Source: UBA11740 sp035635855 (GTDB taxonomy: Bacteria; Acidobacteriota; Blastocatellia; Pyrinomonadales; Pyrinomonadaceae). From it: a stretch of 64,000 nucleotides of DNA. The position numbers and the translations under genes were made by a program. A model generated the notes under the pieces. That model was not told the DNA's origin. It made no database searches and saw only the letters and a list, made by a program, of their open reading frames with translations. Shown piece after piece: positions 9,106 through 15,556 of this stretch. Within the stretch, counting starts at the first letter, position 1; the number at the start of each line of letters is the position of its first letter. The stretch spans positions 310,001-374,000 of the forward strand of contig DASQAF010000009.1 of assembly GCA_035635855.1 (NCBI GenBank), read 5' to 3'.

Positions 9106-9999
9106 ATGTTCTATTTTGCAGTCCTGACTTACAACCGCGCGGAAAGCCTTCAGGCCCTCTTGAAATCAATTCTCGATCTGAAGTTTCCGGCTGCCGCTGA
9201 TTTCAAGATCTTCATTTTTGATAATGGTTCCGCGCCCGCGCATCGCGAACGCTTTCAGCGCTCCAGCTTCTTTCATCATCCAAGGATCGTTTACAAGTAC
9301 TCGCCGCTAAATACTTATATGCGCGGCAAGTGTCATCTTGAAGATATGGTGAGTGAAGATTGGAAGGATCAGCAGAACTGCTTTTTGATACACCTGGACG
9401 ACGATGTTCAGTTAACAGAATCCTGGCTGCTGAATGCCTGGACCGTTCTCCAGGATAACGGACTGGACGCCTGTGGTTCGGTTGTGGAATTCAACGGTGA
9501 GACGTTTTTTATGGGACAGCAAACGCTTGACCTGATTTACGAGAATGTTGAAGGAATGGCAGTGCGGGTCTGGGACTGGCATTGGCAATCTGTCCCTGAA
9601 TCCGTGGCTTATTCGCGAGTGGAGTTTGCCGGCCACATGGCGTTGTTGGTACGAATGGAGACGGCCGGTCGTGTGAGACACGACCCGCGCATGCTGGCCG
9701 GCGGCGATGATATTGATTACAGTCTGGCCCTGCGGAAAGCGGGATTTTCGATGGGGATCGCTCATCGGGCTAAGATGGTTCATCGCAGCTTGCATGAGCA
9801 AACTGCGGAGGGCTTTCGCACGTTTGATAGAGTCCTTGGCTCATGGCGTTGTTTTTACAATAAATGGGGTTTCGTTCGACGCAGCGCTTGTTTCGAGGCC
9901 GGTGTGACAAGCCAGGAATGGCTGCGGCTGGTCATTCAGCCTCAGGCAGCTCCGGTAGGCGTCAAGCCAGGATTGGGCCTTGAAAAAGACCGGGGTTAA
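9106..9999 (+). CDS. Glycosyltransferase family 2-like
   Basis: 297 aa. GT-A fold features: VLTYNRAESLQALLKSIL (6-23), IFIFDNGS (36-42) and LDDD (97-100), the metal/nucleotide-sugar motif. Downstream AGGDDIDYSLALRKAGF fits the acceptor-side ED-like motif of GT2 enzymes. No membrane helix. It is first in the cluster with a proline-rich protein, sulfotransferase, 2OG oxygenase and HPAT-like transferase, so it may glycosylate the proline-rich product or extend its sugar. Donor and acceptor are not readable from sequence. Confidence 0.75.
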   Translation: MFYFAVLTYNRAESLQALLKSILDLKFPAAADFKIFIFDNGSAPAHRERFQRSSFFHHPRIVYKYSPLNTYMRGKCHLEDMVSEDWKDQQNCFLIHLDDDVQLTESWLLNAWTVLQDNGLDACGSVVEFNGETFFMGQQTLDLIYENVEGMAVRVWDWHWQSVPESVAYSRVEFAGHMALLVRMETAGRVRHDPRMLAGGDDIDYSLALRKAGFSMGIAHRAKMVHRSLHEQTAEGFRTFDRVLGSWRCFYNKWGFVRRSACFEAGVTSQEWLRLVIQPQAAPVGVKPGLGLEKDRG

Positions 10000-10096
10000 G
10001 TATAGACTCCGCCGCAATCCATCTCCTCGATTGAGATACTTCATTAGGCTTAGTCTTCAAGGTTTAGGGCTTCCCCGTTTGAAAGGAGACCTGTCA

Positions 10097-10516
10097 ATGA
10101 ATGCACGCGAATCTTTGCTAGATGTCGAAAACCTTCGTTTCCGAGTTCAGATGAACAATCGTTTACGGCTCGAGTGTTTGGCGGCCGTCTCGAAAGTGTT
10201 TCGCGAATTCGGCGAGCCGATGAAGGATGAGTTGCTATCGTCCATTGTGTTCGCTCTGCCACAGGAGCTGATCAGCAGCAACGGTCATGGCTTCGCTCGG
10301 GTTGAACTGGAAATGGCGCAGCCGGGTAATCCGCCGGGCAAACCGGAAAAGGAGAAGCCGGAAAGAGAGAAGCCAGGCTTGCCTCCCGGCCATCCCAAGC
10401 CGGAGTCGCCAGGCCTGCCGCCGCCGGAACCGGGTTTACCTCCGTCGGAGCCAGACGACGAGCCGGCTCTACCGCCAAACCAACCAGAGCAGGACGAACC
10501 GCAGTATGTCGCCTAG
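10097..10516 (+). CDS. Proline-rich small protein, candidate modified-peptide precursor
   Basis: 139 aa from ATG 10097, with AAAGGAG at 10082-10088. A longer frame from 9980 overlaps the GT2 gene and lacks an RBS. Residues 1-75 are a folded-looking helical segment (LECLAAVSKVFREFG, DELLSSIVFALPQEL). Residues 76-139 hold 23 prolines in imperfect PGLPP units (93-97, 105-109, 112-116, 123-127). The only Tyr is residue 137, third from the end, in an acidic context (EQDEPQYVA). The N-terminus could serve as a leader/recognition domain and the tail as substrate for the oxygenase, glycosyltransferases and sulfotransferase alongside. No signal peptide is seen. Function is inferred from context. Confidence 0.7.
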   Translation: MNARESLLDVENLRFRVQMNNRLRLECLAAVSKVFREFGEPMKDELLSSIVFALPQELISSNGHGFARVELEMAQPGNPPGKPEKEKPEREKPGLPPGHPKPESPGLPPPEPGLPPSEPDDEPALPPNQPEQDEPQYVA

Positions 10517-10560
10517 GAATTGTTTGCGGCGAGTTGGTTGACAATCAGATCAAGTCAGGC

Positions 10561-10625
10561 CAGGCAGAGATTGCCTGCGCCCCAGCGTGCGTGTATCGAG
10601 AGCTTCCACGATACACGCAGCTGGG
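10561..10625 (+). promoter_or_regulatory. Two intercistronic hairpins after the proline-rich gene
   Basis: CAGGCA (10561-10566) pairs with TGCCTG (10572-10577). Next, CCCAGC (10581-10586) plus GCGTGTATCG (10589-10598) pair with CGATACACGC (10609-10618) plus GCTGGG (10620-10625), a very stable stem of 16 pairs with small bulges. No T-run follows, so mRNA stabilisation, processing or partial attenuation is more likely than simple termination. Confidence 0.65.
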
Positions 10626-10675
10626 CAATAAGTAGTGAACTCTGCGAAGCCTCTCTATTTCGCTAGTAATCGGCG

Positions 10676-11443
10676 ATGGATTATCAGAATCGCACCGAGT
10701 TGTGCGTGTCCGCGCTGCAACGAAGCGGCCACCACGCCATCATTAACTGGATAAGCTCCAACTCCGCGAAGCCTGTTAGCTTTCTCAACAACTGCCAGCC
10801 AGGTGTGAATCCCTTCTTAATGTGTACTGAGGAGCAGAGGATTGAGCTCGAGCCAAGGAAGGTTTTAATTTATAACTATGAAGATCGTCCCCTTAGTGCG
10901 GCGTTCCCGCCCGAGTTTCTTGACAACAAAAAGGATTGGTTCGGCGAAAGCGGAAATTCGGTTTACGTTCTTGTTCTGCGCGATCCATTCAATAACTTCG
11001 CCAGTAAATACAGGTGGGCGATAAACGGGACGAAGTGGACCCCGCAAATGGAATGGGTCAGATGCGAGCTGCCTGAGCTTTGGAAATCTTATGCAAGAGA
11101 ACTCATGGGCAATACTAATCTGATGCCGGCGCCGAAAGTTTTCGTCAATTACAACCGTTGGTTTGCCGACGACAAATATCGATGGGACACGGCAGATCGT
11201 TTAGGCCTGATCTCAGCGGACCAGGGATTGACCGAAGTCGCCAAGTGGGGACCAAACACCTGGGGCGACTCTTTTGATAATCTGAATTTCGAGGGCCGCG
11301 CGAACGAAATGAAGGTATTCGAGCGCTGGCGCTACTTTGCGGATGATCCGGTTTTCAGAGGTCTGTTTCGCGATAGTGAGTTGCTTGGTCTCTCTGAACA
11401 GATATTCGGGATCATTCCCGGTACGAGTGTTCTTTATCCATGA
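10676..11443 (+). CDS. PAPS-dependent sulfotransferase family protein
   Basis: 255 aa. The 5'-phosphosulfate-binding loop is QRSGHHAIINW (15-25), and the 3'-phosphate motif is RDPFNNFAS (102-110), with the conserved Arg and Ser. These enzymes transfer sulfate from PAPS to hydroxyls of sugars, lipids or tyrosine. It follows the proline-rich gene and overlaps the oxygenase gene by four bases (ATGA at 11440-11443), indicating translational coupling. The single acidic-flanked Tyr of the neighbour, or its glycans, are the obvious candidate acceptors; this is inference. Confidence 0.8.
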   Translation: MDYQNRTELCVSALQRSGHHAIINWISSNSAKPVSFLNNCQPGVNPFLMCTEEQRIELEPRKVLIYNYEDRPLSAAFPPEFLDNKKDWFGESGNSVYVLVLRDPFNNFASKYRWAINGTKWTPQMEWVRCELPELWKSYARELMGNTNLMPAPKVFVNYNRWFADDKYRWDTADRLGLISADQGLTEVAKWGPNTWGDSFDNLNFEGRANEMKVFERWRYFADDPVFRGLFRDSELLGLSEQIFGIIPGTSVLYP

Positions 11444-12039
11444 ACAGTACCCCTCAGCAGATTCGGTACCGGGAAGAATCGCCGGGCGTGATCTCGATGC
11501 AACTTTACGAGACCGCTGAATGCGAGCAGATAGTTGCGGAGCTCAAAGCCCTCGAAGGGTGGGCCGCGGCACAGGTACGCGATGCGAAGGACGCTGAGGA
11601 TTATGAAGTGTTGACCCGACGGGACGTTCGCTCGTCAAGCACGCTGCTGACCGCTGAGGCAGAAAAGTTTTATCGCCAGTTTGATGCCCGCATGGATGCG
11701 AAACTAAAACCGCTGGTCAAACAATACTGGCGGATCGATCTCACCAACCATTCAGGTACTCACCTCGTCAGATACGGCGCCGCGGACCATTATGTGCCGC
11801 ACCAGGACACGGGCCCGGGCCTGGAAGATCGCTACCTCAGCGTAGTTTGTTATCTGAACGATCATTTCACTGGCGGCCAGACGTCATTCCCGGGTCTGAA
11901 CTATGTGGCCACGCCACAATCGGGCAAGGCAATCGTCTTTCCTTCAAACTACCTTCATTGCAGTGAACCGGTGACAAGCGGTGAGAAGTTTGTCCTGGTG
12001 TCATGGATAAATGGTCCCAGGCCGGTGAGTTGGATCTAG
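11440..12039 (+). CDS. 2OG-Fe(II) oxygenase, prolyl 4-hydroxylase-like
   Basis: 199 aa. The double-stranded beta-helix motif is complete: His121 and Asp123 (VPHQDTG), distal His173 (SNYLHCSEPV), and Lys183 (SGEKFVLVSW), which in P4H enzymes binds the 2-oxoglutarate carboxylate. SVVCYLNDHFTGGQTSFP matches the P4H core. Prolyl 4-hydroxylases use O2 and 2-oxoglutarate to make hydroxyproline. The adjacent protein has 23 prolines in its tail, making it the natural candidate substrate. The stop overlaps that of the convergent HPAT-like gene within CTAG at 12036-12039. Confidence 0.85.
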   Translation: MNSTPQQIRYREESPGVISMQLYETAECEQIVAELKALEGWAAAQVRDAKDAEDYEVLTRRDVRSSSTLLTAEAEKFYRQFDARMDAKLKPLVKQYWRIDLTNHSGTHLVRYGAADHYVPHQDTGPGLEDRYLSVVCYLNDHFTGGQTSFPGLNYVATPQSGKAIVFPSNYLHCSEPVTSGEKFVLVSWINGPRPVSWI

Positions 12040-12896
12040 CTGCTGATCGTTGAAGGGAAGTAAGCGTCACGATAGAACTCTCTGGCTTCTCTGATTTGCC
12101 CCAGAATCTCGCCGAGTATCGTTCCCGCCGGAGCATCGAGCGTCGAATTCCAGAGTTCGCGCACTTGCGCGTCAGTAAAAAACGTCCGTTTCGTCCATCG
12201 CTCGTCGCCGTAAGCATAATGAATCATGGGCGCGCTCACTTTTTCAGCTGGCCAATAATTATGATCCGACAGATGGGTGACATTCAATTTCAGGCCCAAC
12301 TTTACCACTGCCAGCCCAAACGCGTACATAATGTCTTCCCAACGGCGCCGGGGAAAAGCTTCGACTGCTTCCAGCCACGTCGTGCCCAACGCATGCGCCT
12401 CAGTAATAGGAATGACGTAGGGAACACCACAGCGCAACGAGTCCTTTTGTGGCTCAAGCTGCTCGCGATTCATGCGCAGCCCGCGCAAGGCATCGCTGAC
12501 AAAGTCCCGATCGTAGTTCATATAAGTAATGAAATCGCCAGAGAGCACTGCGGGGAATTCTGCCGCCCGAGCGAAGATCATGTCCGGATCACAGAGCACA
12601 ATCAGCACGTCCTGGCCGGCAAAGAGTGCGGCAGCCCGCATTAGACTGGCGGCAGTATTGCGCGGCGCGTATTCATCACCCATCGCATTGGTGCGGTAAC
12701 CTGGCGCGCTATAGATGCTGCAACCGGCTTTCGCCAAATCACGAAAATCCGGATGCCAGTCAGCTCCCGAGTCATGAACAATTATGACTGGCTGATGATT
12801 CATGCGGGTGACACACGAGTAGTAAAACAGCTTGCACTGCCACCCCATGTACGCATTGTTCTCTGCGGAAACAACTATCTGGTGATTCGGGCTCAT
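12036..12896 (-). CDS. Glycosyltransferase resembling hydroxyproline O-arabinosyltransferases (HPAT/SRGT-like)
   Basis: 286 aa from ATG 12896; longer frames run into the divergent HTH gene. The N-terminal pattern NNAYMGWQCKLFYYS (13-27) and the acidic motif LCDPDMIFAR (101-110) line up with the WQCRIMYYWY and EPDHIF motifs of plant HPAT/serine galactosyltransferase proteins. Those add L-arabinose to hydroxyproline, or galactose to serine, in extensins and peptide hormones. WPAEKVSAPMIHYAYGDERW near the end supplies conserved His/Trp. Convergent with the P4H-like gene, sharing CTAG at the stops. Family assignment is by motif memory, not alignment; another GT family is possible. Confidence 0.6.
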   Translation of the reverse strand: MSPNHQIVVSAENNAYMGWQCKLFYYSCVTRMNHQPVIIVHDSGADWHPDFRDLAKAGCSIYSAPGYRTNAMGDEYAPRNTAASLMRAAALFAGQDVLIVLCDPDMIFARAAEFPAVLSGDFITYMNYDRDFVSDALRGLRMNREQLEPQKDSLRCGVPYVIPITEAHALGTTWLEAVEAFPRRRWEDIMYAFGLAVVKLGLKLNVTHLSDHNYWPAEKVSAPMIHYAYGDERWTKRTFFTDAQVRELWNSTLDAPAGTILGEILGQIREAREFYRDAYFPSTISS

Positions 12897-13056
12897 TATT
12901 AGCTTTCGCAGGCGCCGAGACTCGCGAATGCTAACGGCTTTTTTCAGCGAAGACAACGAGATCGCTCGAAAAGAAAGGCCTGAAATTCCGGCTCGCGGTC
13001 CGCTACCGAAGTTTGGGTTTGTGGGCTCTGGTCTTTCGTGATACGCTAATCCGCGT

Positions 13057-13281
13057 ATGAAGCAACTCACGCAGGAAGAGTTTCTGGGTCTGATTCGTGA
13101 TGACGTGGAAACTGAAGGGTCGCAAAAGGCGCTGGCGGCTAAGCTGGACGTTTCTGAGACGTATTTAAGCGATGTGTTGAGAGGGCGTCGGGCAGCGGGT
13201 AATAAGATCTTAACCCGATATAACCTGCGCGCGGTGACAAGCTACGCGCCGGCAGAGAAAGAGGAGAAGGAAACGAAATGA
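13057..13281 (+). CDS. Small helix-turn-helix protein
   Basis: 74 aa. QKALAAKLDVSETYLSDVLRGRRAAGNKI is a Cro/XRE-type helix-turn-helix (about 23-51), followed by a charged tail. It probably binds DNA and may autoregulate. It overlaps the next gene by four bases (ATGA at 13278-13281), so the pair is translationally coupled. Confidence 0.75.
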   Translation: MKQLTQEEFLGLIRDDVETEGSQKALAAKLDVSETYLSDVLRGRRAAGNKILTRYNLRAVTSYAPAEKEEKETK

Positions 13282-13940
13282 AAGACGCTACGCATATCGC
13301 AGTATTGTTGGATCGCTCAGGATCAATGGGTGTGGTGAAGGACGAAACCATTAGTGGGTTTAACTACTTTCTGAAAGAGCAGAAGGCGGCTGGGGATAAC
13401 GCCACGTTTACACTGGTTCAGTTCGATAGTGAGAGCACCGACGTTGTGCATGAAGCCAGACCGGTTCGCGACGTGCCTGATTTGAATCAGGATACCTATC
13501 AACCTCGGGGCAGCACGCCGTTACTTGATGCGCTGGGCCAAACCATCATCAGTACAGGAAAAACGCTGGCGGCGATTCCCGAAGCGAAGCGACCCGACAA
13601 GGTGGTGTTTGTGGTAATCACCGACGGCGAAGAGAACGCCAGCCATCAGTTTACCAAGGCGCGCGTAAAGGAAATGATCGATCACCAAGCAGGAAAGTAC
13701 AACTGGAAGTTCATATATCTCGGCGCGAACCAGGATGCCTTTGCGGAAGCCGGCGCAGTCGGGATCGCAATGGCGACCGCGGCAAACTATAGTCCTGCCA
13801 GAACGGCGGTGGCCTTCGCGGGAACATCGGCTAACGTTGCCAGCTACCGCAGATCAGGACGGGCGGAGAGCCTCGTGTATTCTGATGAGCAACGCGAAGA
13901 GATGGTGAGCCCTGAGGAGCCCGAAGACAAAGAAAAGTAG
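13278..13940 (+). CDS. von Willebrand factor A domain protein
   Basis: 220 aa, VWA fold with the MIDAS metal site: DRSGSM (13-18), the Thr in PRGSTPLLDAL, and Asp in VITDGEEN. VWA domains bind partner proteins through a metal ion. No signal peptide or membrane helix, so intracellular. Coupled to the HTH gene before it. The two genes could form a regulator-effector or anti-repressor pair. Partner unknown. An acidic tail (SPEEPEDKEK) ends the protein. Confidence 0.8.
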   Translation: MKDATHIAVLLDRSGSMGVVKDETISGFNYFLKEQKAAGDNATFTLVQFDSESTDVVHEARPVRDVPDLNQDTYQPRGSTPLLDALGQTIISTGKTLAAIPEAKRPDKVVFVVITDGEENASHQFTKARVKEMIDHQAGKYNWKFIYLGANQDAFAEAGAVGIAMATAANYSPARTAVAFAGTSANVASYRRSGRAESLVYSDEQREEMVSPEEPEDKEK

Positions 13941-13961
13941 CTCTCTTTCATGGAACGAGGC

Positions 13962-13985
13962 GGCCTCGCCGTAAATGGCGAGGCC
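13962..13985. terminator. Hairpin between convergent VWA and kinase-macro genes
   Basis: GGCCTCGCC (13962-13970), loop GTAAAT, GGCGAGGCC (13977-13985): perfect 9-bp stem between convergent stops at 13940 and 14012. No T-run; a bidirectional terminator is likely. Confidence 0.55.
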
Positions 13986-14011
13986 GGTCGGCTCAGGACT
14001 GATGATCTGCT

Positions 14012-15490
14012 TTACATTGACTGGAGAATATTTCGCCAGCGAGCGAGGTCAGGCTCCTTGAAGAGAACGATCCTGACAGTACTTACGTGTCGGGGTTGCA
14101 GGGCGGCAAAGGTGCGAATACTTTCGAGCATTAACTTGGCCGCCAGATCCATCGGTACCTCTCCCACGCCGGTTCCCAGCGCCGGGAAGACGATTGAGCG
14201 CGCCCTGCGCACTTCCGCCCCGAGCAAAACTCGCAGGGTCGCACGCTGCAAACAGACGGCGCCTTCGATGGCCGCCACAGCATGGGCAATCCAACGAGCC
14301 CGGAGTTCCCCGGCGCGGGTCCAAATCACATCGCCCATCGCCGCCGGCGCGTGAGCAGCAGCCTCACGTTCGACCGAATCGCCGGCGGACTGGCGCAAGA
14401 CATTGGCCACGCCGAGCCTCATGGTTAGCTCTTTATTCGCGGCGCTGACGATCACGTCGCTTTCCTGGACCGCGAGATCCCCGACGGCCAGTTCAACCTG
14501 TAAGTCGCCGACCCTGGCCGTGTCCGGCGTCGTGTTAATCAACTCCGGCATTGGTTCGGCCACTACAGCGAGCGTCCTGGCCATTGCGGCTGCGTTTGAG
14601 AAGCGCTCCGCGGGAAGTTTGCGTAACGCGCGCTCGATGACCGAAAAAAGATAAGCTTCGCCCGGCTCACGTGCTGTTGGCGGCGTGTAAGGCCGTTCCA
14701 GGTGAGCGGTTCTGAGCGCCGATATATCACGTTCCTCAAAGGGACATAGTCCGGTTGCCAGGAGGTGTCCGGTCGCCCCCAGCGCATAGATGTCCGTATG
14801 ACGGCCTATCTGTCGGCCATACCACTGTTCCGGAGCCATGAAACTGGGCGTTCCGGCGACGTGGTCCGAATTCTCTTCTTTGACCGGATCGATCGCGATT
14901 CCGAAATCACCGACCGTTGAGACACCGCTGCCACGTAAAAACAGATTGGCCGGCTTAACATCACGATGAATAATTCCAGCCTGGTGGATAGCGTGCAGTC
15001 CATTGGCTCCGTCGATCAGGATACGACAGATCATATTGACGGGTAGATGCCATTGCGCCAGTTGTAATTGCGTTATCAGTTCATCGAGATCGATACCATC
15101 GATGTAGCGCTGGATGACGAAAGGCACGTCGAATTCGTACCCGGCATCCAGCACGCTGACGACATTTGGCGAGATGACGCGCGCGGCCAGGTGCGCTTCC
15201 CGAAAGATATTTGAATCGACCGTAGCTTTGAAAGTCTTGATGACCAGCGGCATTTGGAGGATGGGGTGGCTGGCGAGATAGGCTGCGCCCATCGCTCCTT
15301 CACCGAGTTTGCTGTGCACCCGCAGATGTCGGAACCGTCCTCCGATCTTCAGACGCTCATCGATGCCAGTAGTTTCATCAGGCCTGGTAACAGTGGCGGC
15401 CCCTGAAGCTGTGATGTCGCCGGCAGAGTCAACCTCGTCCCCGACAGTTTCGTCCGCTTTCTTGAGAGTGAATGCTTCTGAATCAGCCAT
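14012..15490 (-). CDS. Ser/Thr protein kinase fused to a macro domain
   Basis: 492 aa. Kinase at about 52-310: GEGAMGAAYL loop, Lys85 in VIKTF, HRDVKPAN (175-182), DFG (195-197), APEQW. Macro domain at about 329-490: DVIVSAANKELTM (345-357) carries the Asp and Asn that contact adenine and ribose, and PALGTGVGEVP (436-446) is the phosphate loop. No membrane helix. Macro domains bind or hydrolyse ADP-ribose, O-acetyl-ADP-ribose or ADP-ribosyl groups. Last gene of the SIR2/nSTAND operon, 66 bases after the nSTAND stop. The fusion could connect an NAD-derived signal to phosphorylation (inference). Confidence 0.88.
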   Translation of the reverse strand: MADSEAFTLKKADETVGDEVDSAGDITASGAATVTRPDETTGIDERLKIGGRFRHLRVHSKLGEGAMGAAYLASHPILQMPLVIKTFKATVDSNIFREAHLAARVISPNVVSVLDAGYEFDVPFVIQRYIDGIDLDELITQLQLAQWHLPVNMICRILIDGANGLHAIHQAGIIHRDVKPANLFLRGSGVSTVGDFGIAIDPVKEENSDHVAGTPSFMAPEQWYGRQIGRHTDIYALGATGHLLATGLCPFEERDISALRTAHLERPYTPPTAREPGEAYLFSVIERALRKLPAERFSNAAAMARTLAVVAEPMPELINTTPDTARVGDLQVELAVGDLAVQESDVIVSAANKELTMRLGVANVLRQSAGDSVEREAAAHAPAAMGDVIWTRAGELRARWIAHAVAAIEGAVCLQRATLRVLLGAEVRRARSIVFPALGTGVGEVPMDLAAKLMLESIRTFAALQPRHVSTVRIVLFKEPDLARWRNILQSM

Positions 15491-15556
15491 CGACGCTCCT
15501 CTTGATCCGCAAGTTTTCTGCTGCCGTCAGTCTCTCTGCCGGCGCCGGAGTCTGCA

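Noticed and set aside
9980..10096. Upstream extension of the proline-rich protein
   Set aside because: It overlaps the GT2 gene and has no RBS, whereas AAAGGAG precedes ATG 10097.
12897..13070. N-terminal extension of the HPAT-like protein
   Set aside because: It would overlap the divergent HTH gene and is Arg/Pro-rich with no homologous look.
13057..13940. Prophage remnant
   Set aside because: HTH and VWA genes alone are not enough; no integrase, capsid, terminase or att repeat is seen.
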